This document shows positions 34,764 to 47,039 of a stretch of 64,000 nucleotides of DNA, one piece after another. The translations under genes were made by a program, and so were the position numbers. How positions within the stretch are numbered: the stretch's first letter is position 1; each line of letters opens with the position of its first letter. Source of the stretch: Hypholoma sublateritium FD-334 SS-4 (lineage: Eukaryota > Basidiomycota > Agaricomycetes > Agaricales > Strophariaceae); NCBI GenBank assembly GCA_000827495.1, contig KN817644.1:1-64000 (forward strand). Direction: 5' to 3'. Below the pieces are notes generated by a model. The model made no database searches. It saw nothing but the letters and a program-made list of their open reading frames with translations, and was not told where the DNA came from.

Positions 34764-37011
34764 TGTGTGGGATGTTGCTCTAGGACAAGGTATGTGCAAC
34801 GCATACGGTGGATGGGGGTTTTATATATGCCAATATCGCTTCACTGTGCAGTCGGATGAAAATAATCTGAAGATAAATCGATAACCCTCGATCTAGAGTA
34901 CCGTTTGCAGAACTTTGACGTTGGTGTGAAAAGTCGGCGCTTCATTAAATCAAGTGTGTTTGCTGAGATGGATACATTGGGATGACTGTCGGTGGTCGCA
35001 TTTCGCCGCATACGAAGATCTGGGGCTCGGATCTTCAGCTTCAGCAGCAATCCAGAGAGCTTCTGCCACCGGAAAACTGACACTGCTTATTTCTGGTCGA
35101 TTAGAAGTTTGAGATTTGACACGAAGGTTAAGTGGAGCTCCACACAACCCGTAAACCTGTCAAGAGGACTTCTGAAGATAAGCAGATTGATGATCATGCA
35201 ATGTCCGTCTTTCAATAGAAGAAACCCGGAGATTAAACATCTCCTGAGACAAACAAGATACCAACAAGCACTGCAACGCCTACTTATAATTTTACAAATT
35301 TTCTAAGCTTCGCTTTCAAAAAATTCAACTGCAAAACGGTGGCTCAAATCTTTGGAACAAGTAGGTTCTCACTGGCAATAAAACAAATCCTGAAAGTCCG
35401 ATATAAAGCTTTCTCTAGTAATTTTTTTTACGGCGTGCATTGAGCGAGCATAGCCGAGCGTGAGTAATAAGTGTGCCGCATGGGCTGTGCATGCTGCCAG
35501 TGTGTACGTCAAGTGTACGTAACTAAGTATAGAATTGTCGCAAAATTGTCGAGTAGAAATAGCTGAATTGATTATCATCTACTAAGATAAGTAAACAGCG
35601 AATTAGCCAGTCAGTGGCAAAAAAGTAATACACAATACTACTATATATAATCTAGCATCTACTAAGAACACCCTTTTTTAAGGGTCAACCGCCCATTTAA
35701 CAGGTCAGATGATAAGCAGCAACTTGAATTCTACTCGTTCCCGCTGGAAGGTACATGGTATATGGTTATTCACACGCACACCACCGCCAGGCGCCGCGTT
35801 TCCTCGGGATTCAGTCTCTAATAGCGCTGGATTGAATGGGATCAGCATGATATTCATCAGATTCATACCCTGAAGTCTCAATCCTACTGGAAAACCCGTG
35901 CGAATCAATGCACAAATCGAAGTCGAATCGGGGGTGGCACTGGTAAGAACGCACCAGCAACGCACCAACCTTGCTCGCGAAATTCGAGGCTCCGACCACG
36001 GTGACCGATTCCCGTGCTTTCACCGACCCACGACGAGCATTTCAGCACATCCTATTCCCCTACCTCCGGAAATCAAAATTCAGTGCTATCCGCACCTGAC
36101 AGTATCGGCTGGCCAGCGCGCACTGCGCAGCGCTCTTTCGTCCGTGTAAATTTAGGCGCCCGGCCCACTGCGTCGACCTCGGGTCATATGATTTGAGTAC
36201 TTCACTCATCTGATATATCTTACACTATGCGCGTTGAAAAAATTGATTACAACAGAGTACACAATAATGTAGATATAAAATTCAAGAGAATACAAAGAAT
36301 ATATAAGGCCTGAGTTGATAAAATCCTGCCATAAAAAATGTGCCTTATAAATGAACCAATAATTCATTTTTCCTTCTCTCCTTCTCGTTTTTCGTCTCGC
36401 GCCTCGTCCTCGTTTTTGCCCTCGTTCCTCTCGTACTCGTATCATTTCCGTGTTCTACTAGTAGAGTGGTTCGAAGCATACGCGCTCGTTGCATTTGTGT
36501 GGGTTAAGTAGAAGCAAGTTAGAAACCCCAACCGGGGCCCGGCCTACATAAGCCGGAACCTTGTAAACTAAAGTACCTTCCTCTGTCTTGAAGTAAAGCA
36601 GTCTAAGAAATCTCACCTTCTGGAAATAATGCTCGATTTTGTCGAGAGCCAGAGGTGATACTTGGACTTTTGCTAAAATCAAAAAGATAAGTAGTAGCAG
36701 GTTCAAGGTGCAAGCGAACTGTTACTGAAAGTAACTGAATGGTAGTATTGATCCTTAAGCGCTCGAATAATCAGTAAATGATAAGATTTGACATGCCAGA
36801 TATTACTTTAAATGACGTTCAAATGAACGACAGACGCTCTTATTCAGGTTTGCTCACGAGAGATTGGACCGGTAAATAGGTCAGCGTGGGGTAAATAAAA
36901 ATAAAGGCGCCGAAGCCGGCACAAGTTCCTGCCATCAACTTCAATCATCTTGAACAGCAACGAGTACTTACGACGACTTACATATGGTCCATCATCGACA
37001 ACGCTAACGAC
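34764..37011. other. Gene-poor AT-rich stretch
   Basis: About 2.2 kb between divergent genes, with many short AT-rich frames. A minus-strand frame at 35705-35968 and one at 36458-36706 are open, but I could not connect them to other exons or to a family. The last ~300 bp should hold the promoter of the WDR48-like gene. Confidence 0.4.
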
Positions 37012-40000
37012 ATGGCCACTGCCAAACGACGCGTATCGTATATACTCCCATCGCCGGTGGACCATGTTCCCCGCCTCCAGCTGCCGCCGCATGGTGTCTC
37101 GCGGTTAGGCGCAACGGGCCCGTTGCTGATGCAATATCGCGAACAGAAAGCCAAAGTGCGCCGTGAGGAGAAGCCCACACACCCCCGACATCGTCTCGGT
37201 GTGGCGTCGCTGGCCCTCGACACATCAACTCTGCTCGAAGGGAAACATTCACCGGAAGGGATCCTGTATTCTGGAGGACGCGATGGGCTACTCATGTCCT
37301 GGGATCTCGGTATGCCAATGAAGAGGCGGAAGGCGGCCGACAGGGCGATTGGCGGTGCACGCCAGGGAAGTTGGGAGCTGATGACAGGCTGGGACGACGA
37401 CATCGACGAGGAGGCGGATGATGCGGACGACCGAATCGTCAGCGACGGCGACGTTCTAGGCGACGTCACCGCTAGCCTGAAGAAGCGACGGCGCGCCGAC
37501 GAGCTCCCGCATGAACGGGAATGGGAGACGGATTTGGCGTCGTTTCAGCCAGGAACAGTTCGTCGCGTGTCAGTTCTTTCTTATCAGACTTTACTCACTG
37601 GCATGTTATGTAGAAAACCCAGTTTAGGCAGTGCGCGCAAGCCCATACGGATTGGGTCAACGATATCCTTCTCTGCAACTACAACCAGACAATTGTATCT
37701 GCATCATCGGATGGAACCGTGAAGGCCTGGAATCCACACGCGACAACTCCCACAGACCCCACAACGATAGGATCTCATAGCGACTATGTTCGGTGCCTGG
37801 CTTACTGGTACGCGTGCGGCAGTTTTTCAATGACGATCGCCTTTAATATATTCACAGTCGTGAACAGAATTGGGTTGCCTCTGGTTCTTTCGACCGGACA
37901 ATCAAGCTGTGGGACCTGCATCGCACGTCCACAGATCCCCTAGTCACCTTGAATCCTCCAGACGCTTTGGCTCCCAAATCTTCTGTCTACGCAATTGCAG
38001 CGGATCCATTTGGTCGGCTTATTGCATCCGGATCTCCCGAGCGCGTCGTTCGCTTGTGGGACCCCAGAACGGGAAAGAGAACGGGGAAACTTGTTGGTCA
38101 CACCGACAACATTCGAGCTATCTTGGTCTCCGAAGACTCGAAATACCTACTAACAGGTTCCGCAGATGGTATGAAGTCAAATTTTCCCTTGGAAAGTCGC
38201 TCAAAAATTTGCAGCATCTGTCAAAATATGGTCGTTGGTATCCCAAAGGTGTTTGCACACCTTCACCCACCACACTGACTCTGTCTGGTCTCTGTTTTCC
38301 GACCACTCGTCTTTGGAAGTATTCTACTCAGGGGATAGGTCAGGGTTGGTTTGTCGAGTAGACGTCGAAAACTGCCCCGACATCTCTGAAGGCGAATGCC
38401 TCCTGCTCTGCAGTGAATCTGTCGACCAAGCCCGGCCATCAACGGAAGGCATCAACAAGATCGTGGTTATGGATGATAATCTTCTGTGGACTGCGACCGG
38501 GACATCGACGATACGGCGCTACCAGATCCCCCAGCACCGCACGACCAGAACCTTCCCTGCTGCCGTAGATCCCGATGGCGGCCGAATGACTCCCTCCAAT
38601 AACAAGCGCCTTCTGTCTCCAACCGAATCACCGTCTGAGCCCGGCACCCGCCCTTCAACGGGCCACGGGCATTCGCGGAGGCTCTCGTTTGCACCGTCGG
38701 TCCAGTCGGTGGTGTCGGACCACGACGTCAAGCTGAACGGGATCCCGTACGACAGCATGATCCGTCTCGTCTCACCGAACGACCCCTTCGCCTCGTTCAG
38801 TTCATCGCGCACACGCGACCCGGAGGTCGCGACGCTGTACTCGGCGGCGTCCGTCATGTCCGTCCCGCACCACAACGTGCGCTCGCCGCAGCAGTCCGTG
38901 TTCCACTCCTCCGCGATGAGCGCCTCGCGCACGGACGAGACGGTCATGGCGCAGAACACCGCGCGCACGCTATTCGAAGAGCGCGAGCTCGCGGCGGACG
39001 CGCTCCCCGTGTGCGCGGAGCCGGACGACGTCATCCGCGGGGACCACGGGCTCGTGCGCTCGATTATATTGAACGACCGCACGTATGCGCTCACGGTGGA
39101 CACGGCGGGCGAGGTTGCCGTGTGGGACATCATCCGCGGGGTGTGCCTTGGGCGGTACCCTGCGGAGGACGTGGCTGCGGCAAGCCACTCGGGAAGCACA
39201 GTCGGTGGGAGTGAGGACAAGGAACACAGCCCGCGCGAGGCATTGGAGGCCGTACGCGAGCGCATCGAGGGCGAGGCTGTCGTCGCTAACTGGTGCCACG
39301 CGGATACGAAGGCCGGGGTGCTGACAATCCACCTGACAGACCGCTGTTTCGACGCGGAGGTGTATGCCGACGAGGTTGGGTTCATAAATGACCGCAACTT
39401 CAATGACGAGTCTAAATGTGCGTTGTCTTTGTTCGATGTCCCCCCGATTCCGCTATTCACCTCTAAATAGTAAATATGGGCAAATGGGTGCTGCGAAACC
39501 TTTTCATTGGGTTTATAAAAGAGGAGGTTCGGCAACACCAAGATGGCGTTCTGCCGAAGAGCTTGAGCCGCACGTCTAGTCATGACACCCTTGAACAAAA
39601 ACCTCGAAGTACATCGTCTCCCTCGCCGGAACATGCAAGAAGACCGTTGCGACGCTCCTCAGGCAGCACCACGGTGCAGTGTGCTCCTAGCATGATACCT
39701 GCTGTCCCGCCCAATGTCGCCCCCACTGCCCGGTCTTCTCCCTTGCTCGCGCCCCTTATTCTACTGCCACAATCAAAAGACACCATGCCCATTCTTACGT
39801 CGGCCCAGCAGCCCGGATCCCCCTTTGAGGTGTCCTCAACTCCCGCATTCCACCAGCGCGCGCGCTCCGGGACACTTGACGGCGCACTTACGCCGACTGC
39901 AACCACGCCGAACCCAGGAAAGGACGACTACTTCACAGCCCGCGCACGTCAGCAGTCGCTACAGGGCGTCATCCCCAGTTCTCCCGACGACTTCTCCGGG

Positions 40001-40978
40001 TGGACAGGCAACAAGCCGGAGCCGCAGACGCCGAGCACCCCCAGCGGGCTGATGGGCCGCCTGAAGAGCTTCGGGAAGATCACCAAGCGGCCGGTGAGCG
40101 ATAACATTACAGCGACGACACTGGCGACGCCTGCCACTGAGCCATCCATACCTGAGGTAAGCGGGCCCTGCACTTGTTCTCGACTTCCCCGCTGACGTCA
40201 TTGGGCAGGGTGTGCCGCTTGCGGAAGTGGCGAAAACGCCCGTGCAGCGCCTGCTTGCGGGCCCCTTAGAGCCGCCGACGTCGATGGAGGCGCCGTTGTA
40301 TCGGCTGCCCCATAACACAGCCGTATTGATTTCGGAGGAGTCGCAGCCGAGCTACACCACTGTCTATCGGGGGACGGTATCGCAGACCCAGCAGGATGTG
40401 GAGGCGCTGGAGGTGGCCATGCCGATGTGGCTTCTCGAGTATCTGCTGCTGAACCAGATACCGACATCTGCGCCTCTTCCAAAGATGAGCTTCGTGCTCA
40501 TACCGTGGAACAAGGACCCGGACGTGGAGCCCCTTCCCGAGCTGCTGAATACGTGAGTTGTCTTTTATTTTGATTCGCACGACATCTGTTTACAGTTCGC
40601 GTGGTTGATAGTACGCAATCGAAGCTCACTGCGAGTCGATACCTTCGCGTGCGGAAGATCGTGAACCATGTGCGTGATGTCGTTTCTTGTGCCACCCATT
40701 TGTGCTGACGCGAAATCCAGGTCCAGGATAAACTCGACAAGATCTCACCAACGTCCAGATCTAGAGCCGGCTCCGTACGCTCTTTCTCTGACACCCAAGA
40801 GGCCCCGCGCCCAAATCGCTCCCGCGCAGAAGATGAGTACGAAATTCTCTGCAACGAGAGCCTGCTCCCACTCGGAATGTCCCTCGCCGCTATCCGACAA
40901 TACATCTGGAAACAAGGGACAGAGCTCGTCCTGCACTATCGCAGGAAGCAGCCAACTGCAGTTACATCGCCGAAATAA
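37012..40978 (+). CDS. WDR48/UAF1-type WD-repeat protein (deubiquitinase cofactor)
   Basis: The N-terminus [20 protein letters not shown] leads into a beta-propeller with WD signatures [55 protein letters not shown] and [11 protein letters not shown]. These are followed by [17 protein letters not shown], a Ser/Pro-rich linker, a further blade ([12 protein letters not shown]) and the C-terminal DUF3337 ancillary domain: [53 protein letters not shown] and [14 protein letters not shown]. The length is over 1,000 residues. WDR48 proteins bind and activate USP1/USP12/USP46-class deubiquitinases. An acidic insert [13 protein letters not shown] interrupts blade 1-2. About nine short introns are present. 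One exon needs the later AG acceptor at about 40610 to keep frame. Confidence 0.9.
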
Positions 40979-41339
40979 TTAGCGGAGGGATGTTGTGATT
41001 GTACATTTGTATCTTTATTTTACGCGTGTTCTTCGTTTGGCTTTACGCCTCGGTTTGTAGATTGTTAGTGTTGTTAGTGTGTTTGTTATTTTTTTCTCAA
41101 CATATTCCTGGGTTCCTTGCGTACGTTCCTTGCGTACGTATCCTATCGGAATGGTGGGTGTAAGTAATGCATTAGTGGCGATGTCCACTTTTTTTTTATC
41201 CTAGAGCCCCGATGTGTAACAGCTTCAAACATTTCAATACACACAAAGTTGTGGGCAGCCGGTCCACGCGGACTTTCTCTCAGTCATACATGTCCTGCGG
41301 AGCGAGTCAGAACATCCTCTGTGCTTTCCTACTTGCCGC
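40979..41339. other. Short intergenic region, WDR48-like / HNH-like genes
   Basis: About 360 bp between same-strand genes. It contains a 13-bp direct duplication (gttccttgcgtac) at about 41110-41140, a T-rich run at 41190-41200, and the promoter of the next gene. Confidence 0.45.
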
Positions 41340-42062
41340 ATGGACGAAGCACAAACCCCGCAGTTCTTTCTGTTCAAAGATACCATCGCTCGATATGCTC
41401 TTTCCGGTATAAGCGATCAACAAGCGGATCAAGAGGAAGGGTCCGAATTGGACGAATTTGTGTCTTACTTGGCCTCCGAGGCTTGGCCCACGGTTCCAAC
41501 AGCTGCGCAGGATGCAACATATGATACTCGAGACAAGGTACCTGAGATCGACCAGATCGCCTTAGAGTCAACCTCTTTCGCCTTCATCGATAGCCTCATT
41601 TCATACGGAATTATTGAGGATGCAGACGATGCGTACAAGCTCTTCAGACGGATACTCGACGATTACCGTGAGCAAGCCTGTGCACCACCGCCGGTGTGGA
41701 GCTCAACACGCACCACGGAATGCGAGATCTGTGCACGCGAGGTCCCGCTGACCTACCACCATCTCATCCCTCGCGCTGTGCATGCGAAGGTCTTGAAACA
41801 AGCCTGGCACCCCGAATCTATGATAAACTCTGTTGCCTGGCTTTGTCGGTAAGTCTCGCTTGCTCTCAGCTGAATTGATTTCACTGCAATGACATACCCA
41901 ATTTTATTTGATAGTCCATGTCATACTATGGTGCACAAAGTTGCATCGACTGAAAAACTGGCGCGCGAGTTCTATACAGTTGAGCTCCTGCTGGGGCGAG
42001 AGGACATTCAGAAGTGGCAAAAATACGCAGCCAAGCAGCGACATGGGGTTCGACATCGCTGA
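41340..42062 (+). CDS. HNH-nuclease-like fungal protein
   Basis: Two exons (41340-41848, 41915-42062) give 218 residues. The N-terminal half is acidic and helical (MDEAQTPQFFLFKDTIARYA, then SLISYGIIEDADDAYKLFRR). The C-terminal half has a treble-clef/HNH pattern: TECEICAREVPLTYHHLIPR, W..ESMINSVAWLCRPCHTM, VHKVASTEKLAREFYTVELL, and a basic tail WQKYAAKQRHGVRHR. Two CxxC pairs (CEIC, CRPC) would bind zinc, and the HH...H residues could be catalytic. I recall similar small HNH proteins as common in Dikarya, with no assigned role. DNA repair or nucleic-acid binding is possible but inferred. Confidence 0.8.
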
Positions 42063-43090
42063 TGCGAAGCGCTGCAGGAGGAAACGAAGCAGGATACCAC
42101 TACCTGAAATATTACTGAAAAATGCATGCTGCATTCCAATTCAAATACATAGCGACCCTTGCCCTTGGTATTCCTGAAACAGGTATAATTTACTCTATCT
42201 GGAAAATGGATGTAGTCAGTATGCCCAAAGTATGCCCAATCAATGCCACACCAGCGCCATGTCCTCCGGGTCCCCGGCCCCAACGCAGATCTCCACATTT
42301 GGATATGATACGCGGTGATGTGCTCCCGTTGCATACAATGGGAATATTTCTGTTTATAGATAATCGACGATCCTTTTGGGCCACTTATTTCAGGACCTCC
42401 ACAATTGTACTTCCCGGTGGGCCTCCTCGTAACCATTGTTCATCGAAACAGCAGCTCATATGGCTTTATACCCCACGCCCGCTTTACAAGACAATATTCT
42501 CATTTTATTGACTGTATCTCTTTTCCTCGCATTGTTGACGTATGATGTCATTAGTTACGTTGGTGGTGCATCATTCCCAAGTGTATGTTTGTTCACGGAA
42601 ACAGACCCGGTCCATACATCCAAAATACCGCACCTAGACTGACCTCCGGAGGTGGTGGCAGTTCCATCGATTTCTAGAACCGTGAACATTGCTTCGGCAT
42701 CGAGTCTAATTGACTGATCCGAGATAATTTGGAAATGGCTATTAGCGGGTAAACTCAACACCAGGTCCACATGCTAGACTCCCCGACCGACGGTCATCAA
42801 TTGCATCATACAAGACGAGCACACCTACAGGGCACGAAAATTCACATACCCCCACCGTGAACCGGTCCTATTCGAACCGCACAAATGATTCGTTACGATG
42901 ACAGTTCTAGAGTTCTGGGCAGCCTGAGAAGTGCATCTGCTACCACAATCAAGCCACAATCGTTCTTTCGATAAATAGCGCGGTGGTTCTAGCCCCTCTT
43001 CTGACAAATCTTCGCAGGCTATTTACTGGAATGATATTCGGCCTTTTTCAATCGACTTGACTTGATAACCAACCTGCTCTGAGCTAGCTT
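42063..43090. other. Intergenic region with possible minus-strand gene remnant
   Basis: About 1 kb. On the minus strand, 42555-42770 reads DLVLSLPANSHFQIISDQSI and then RLDAEAMFTVLEIDGTATTS, ending TLGNDAPPT with TAA; 42850-43000 reads RTVIVTNHLCGSNRTGSRWG. These look protein-like and could be two exons of a small gene, but the junction is unclear and no family is recognised. Confidence 0.3.
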
Positions 43091-44204
43091 ATGAATTTTT
43101 CCGTAATCGACGAAGATGGAACTATGTACGGAAGGAGGAACGGTACGTACACCTGTGCTCACAGTTTTCCTGATCTACCGCACTGAAAATGACAATCCTC
43201 ATCTTTGGAAACCGGTCAGGAGTTAGATATGATCATGCTTCCCCAATCATAGGGTACCCGGAGTCATTTCAAAGGACATCGACTGCCGACGAAGAAGACA
43301 TACCATCTGGAAGCACTTCGGGCTGGGTACCACCCTCAGAAAGTACCTCATCCACCATGCCTCAAGGTACGCGCACGGAGTACATGGAGGACGAAGGCGA
43401 CATGCCTCGCCGTTTTTCGCGCAGTGGGGTCATGAAGCTGGAGAACATCTTGAACGCAGCTTCTATCGGCTATGATCCGCATCCTTGGCCGAGAAGCCAC
43501 AGTGCCTCTCCCGTGCAAACACAATTCGTGAGCAGCGTTTGTCTTTGAGGTTATCTATGAAAACTCTTAATCTCTAGTGAATCAGGCATTCGAACCTTCG
43601 TCGCCCTCGAGTAGATCAATAGCGCGAAGCCAGTCTCCGGAAGAATCCTCTTCAGTAAAGAAGAAGAAAGTGAAGATGCACAGATGTCCAGAATGCCAGA
43701 AGGATTTTCCACGGTGAGATAAAATATCCTCTTAGCTCTACGGCCGAGGCTCTGTCCTAACTGATCATGGGTTCGCAGGCCAAGTGGCCTCCGAACGCAC
43801 ATGAACATGCACACGAAGGAGAAACGTACGTGGTCATTAAAAATTTCTCATCGAATGAATCCCTCACGGCATCACTTCGGAAACTAGCCTTCACCTGCAC
43901 TTTTCCCGGCTGCTCTCGCGCGTTCTCTGTCGTATCCAACGCCAAACGGCACATGCGGACACATGGCGTCGGCCTCGTCCCCGACGATGTCGAGAGCGCT
44001 CCAGTTCCATATGTTGTCGGATTTGAAGCGCCCGTGGTGGTCCCCCCGGTAGAGCCTGATACGGCCAGTCATAAATCACCTGTCAGGCTGCGATGGATTT
44101 ACCCTGGCGGAGACGGAAGGTGGATCGGTTCCGAGAACGACGCAAGTATTCCAGATATGGGCGTTATGCCGCAAACATCGACGTCTTTCTTCAATTCGGG
44201 ATAA
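43091..44204 (+). CDS. C2H2 zinc-finger transcription factor
   Basis: Five exons (43091-43142, 43220-43527, 43586-43713, 43779-43825, 43888-44204) sum to 283 residues. Residues 1-120 are acidic and Ser/Pro-rich, probably an activation or regulatory segment. A basic patch KKKKVKMH then precedes two adjacent C2H2 fingers: CPECQKDFPRPSGLRTHMNMH and CTFPGCSRAFSVVSNAKRHM-RTH, joined by the canonical TKEKPF linker. Introns cut both fingers. The Pro/Val-rich C-terminus ends with an RLRWIYPGGDGRW stretch. It should bind DNA in the nucleus; target genes are not evident. The small first exon (MNFSVIDEDGTMYGRRN) is inferred from frame and splice sites. Confidence 0.85.
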
Positions 44205-45963
44205 ATGGAAACGGCAAGGGATAGAGTTAAGTATTTTTCGGCTACGAATCCAGGATTTGTCACTGTAAGTAAAAAGCTACATATCCATCTTCGTGCTATA
44301 TCACGGTGCCATACTGACATTTCGGCAGTCCTCAGCAGCTACGCTTCTGGTTCAGCCGGACAGCGTTCCACTGTTTCTCCAAGTCGCACTCTTCTGTCGT
44401 GGGTCTGTTATATCTCTCTATATACCTACGCCGGTTTTATTATGAAGGCTCTAATGCTTTATCCAAGCTTTATCTAATTCTTTTTTTGTATTTTTGTTAC
44501 TTCGCCGGCTTTCCACCAACATACACGTCATGGTTGGAAGCTCGGAGGTACCGATAGGGACCTGTGTATACGTAGACTGAATATCACTGTATTTTATAGG
44601 ATGATTGACAAGGTAGCTTTGGGAGAGTTTTGCGAGCCAAGTCCCCGCCTCGTCGGCCCGGGAGCCTTGGTAGTTTATTTTTAGCCCATAGCTGATCCGA
44701 GCCAAAAATTAGACTCGCGCCTACTCGAGCCCAGTTTTTTTACATGTATGGTTGTACGGCCAGAAGTGATAAAGAAAAATCTAATCACAAGCAAGTTGCA
44801 GACATAAATTTCTGGCACGCCCAGTGTCCAAAGTTTGTAACTTCACAACGTCGGGGCTATGTTGCCGCGTTTGAGCTACTAGTTTAGTTATATACTTGGG
44901 GCCGTCTGGGATGAAGCATTGCAACGCAAGACCGGAAGGCCTGATATGCCATGGTTACGGAGGATTGTGTAGAAACGCAACTTACAGGAGGATCCAACTA
45001 CCCGGATCAGTATATAGAAGGGTATGTAGGAGCTAAACTGTGCTTTTAGACTTGTTTAAGCAGTTTAAATAAAACCCGTAAATAGTAGCAGTAGGGATCT
45101 AGTAAGGACTTAGTAGAGCAGTTGGCGCTGTATTCTGAGGTCATCTGTCCTCGATGAATAGGCGGAGAAAAATATGGGATGATATAATAATATATACAAT
45201 GGTTTGAACTTTGAAATCCGAGGCGTCGCCGCGTCACCGTCCAATGTCCCTACGGACCAAATCTCCGTTCATCTTCGCGGTTTCCACGTTAATCTTAGAT
45301 TTCTCAGGCTCGGGATTAGCTTTAAATAGACTGGATTGGCCTTGGAGGTAGTTTGGGTCTTCGTGATGCAGTACATACTTCACTGTTGCGATCGCCCATT
45401 GATTTTGCCGAACTGCCGATCTGTTATACAGCTCTTGTACAGTTTGCTGAAACTCAAATACACGCTATTTACTGATTCGTTTCCATATGTAAGGAGCTAT
45501 GTAATATTTATCTGAAATAGCTGTAATTCTTGCTTCCACTGATTCAGTGATTCTTGCTTTCGACGACATTGCCCTGATTAGGCAATCCTTGGGCTTTTAA
45601 GAAACATCTCAGGAAGTCTCAACCAATTTTGCGTCGATAGTACGTGACTAATCTTGGTTATATAACTTCAAACACGTTGTTGTAATACTCTACGATAGCG
45701 ACGTCAGTGATTTATTTACGACTCGCGGCAGCTGCAACGCTGACTCGGCGTGTACAGTCCACACACTCCACTTCACAGCAAGGCGTTTTGAAACCGTTGA
45801 GTGTCGTAAGTGTAGTTATTAATAATTGCTGAAAGGGGATCATGGCCCATCTCTTTGGGAGGTATAAAGTGTTGATTCTACCTGCTTTTCATCCCTAACC
45901 TCAGTCTTAATCACTCCCCTCCCCGCTCATTTCAAGAATATTCCTAACATTTGACGTTCAGAA
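44205..45963. other. AT-rich intergenic region; promoter of secreted protein A at right
   Basis: About 1.76 kb without a supported gene. The last ~220 bp contain a segment conserved upstream of secreted protein B, with a TATA box. Confidence 0.5.
45750..45880 (+). promoter_or_regulatory. Conserved proximal promoter of secreted protein A
   Basis: The block tgtacagtcc..., cactccactt..., ttgaaaccgtt...gtgtc..., ttattaataat, gatcatggcc and gtataaag recurs in the same order upstream of protein B. The TATA box (tataaa, 45863-45868) is 101 bp before the start codon. Conservation of order suggests shared control. Confidence 0.75.
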
Positions 45964-47039
45964 ATGGCGATAATTTCTTTATACGCCTTTGTTGCCGCTG
46001 CTTTCAGTGTTGGGGTCGGAGCAGTTCCACCGATCCTTGGGTACGTAGACCGAGCCACTACAGCGTGGCCATAGTGTAATTAAGGTACTGACATGAATAC
46101 GATAATTAGGAGAGAGGTGTTTGGTTCAGCAAGCTCGTCCGTGTCCGTGTCCTTCGCCACATCTGTCTCCGAGCCAGCTACAGCCACATCCAGTGTAGTT
46201 GTTACGATAACAAGTGCCACAACCTCCGCCGCTTCGGCCACGGGCACATCTATTGGCGACGAAGAAGTCATTTGCTTTCCGCTGCAGGATGGATTCCCTT
46301 TGCCTGCGAGGGCCTCCTCGTGAGCATATTTTGTTGTTGAGCTCTAAGTGGAATAGCATCTCATGTACAACTCATCATAAGTGTAACTGGGTCGTTCTTC
46401 CCGACTGCCACCGTTGTTAGCTCTGAGCCCACAAGCTTCTCTTTTGCGATTTCCTCGAGCGCGTCCTTCAGCGCATCATTCCCCACTAGCGCAGCACTTT
46501 CCAGCACTGCGCCAGAGAGCTTCTCTTCCGCCATTTCCTCGAGCGCGCCCTTCGGTACAGTGACGATTCCCACCAGCGCTGCGCTTTCCAGCTCTGCGCC
46601 CAAAAGTTTCTCTCCAGCCATTTCCTCGAGCGCGCCCTTCGGTACAGTGACGGTCCCCACCAGCGCCGCGCTTTCCAGCTCTGCGCCTGAGAGTTTCTCT
46701 TTTGCCATTTCTTCGTTCACATCATTTAGCTCTGGTATCTCCTCAAGCGTGTCGTTCAGTACATCTTTCGCCAGCAGCGCCTTTCCCGTCACCGTGACTG
46801 CGACCGCGCCTGCATCCGAGCCGACCGGCACCGTCAACGTCATCTGCTTCCCCCGCAGAGCCGGATTTGTTCTTCCAGGTGGTATCGACACACCAGTCCC
46901 GGTAACTTCTTCCATCAAGTTCTCCGGTGCTCCCTTCTCAACTGTCGTGATTTCCACTTCGCCCGCTTTGCCTTCGAGCTCGCTCTTTGCCACCGAGACC
47001 GCATCTCCGGTGGCCGTCTCAACCACTACATCTTTCTAG
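45964..47039 (+). CDS. Secreted Ser/Thr-rich repeat protein A
   Basis: Three exons (45964-46040, 46110-46319, 46382-47039) encode 314 residues. The start MAIISLYAFVAAAFSVGVGA is a signal peptide. The mature chain is rich in Ser, Thr, Ala, Val and Phe, so probably heavily O-mannosylated. It has two copies of an IC-F-P motif: EEVICFPLQDGFPLP and NVICFPRRAGFVLPGG, each contributing one of very few Cys residues. Between them lies an 87-bp (29-residue) repeat (TSAALSSSAP.SFS.AISSSAPF). No GPI signal is clear. I do not recognise the family. Intron positions and phases and the promoter match protein B, so the two are recent duplicates. A role at the cell surface is inferred only from composition. 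Confidence 0.78.
46420..46710 (+). repeat. 87-bp coding tandem repeat in secreted protein A
   Basis: Unit starts at 46485, 46572 and 46659 are exactly 87 bp apart, with a partial unit upstream. Each encodes 29 residues around AP(E/K)SFSxAISSSAPF. The length is a multiple of three, so copy number can vary without breaking frame. Confidence 0.85.

Noticed and set aside
38519..39634. 371-codon minus-strand open frame
   Set aside because: It is the antisense shadow of the GC-rich WDR48-like exons, whose plus-strand frame carries clear domains.
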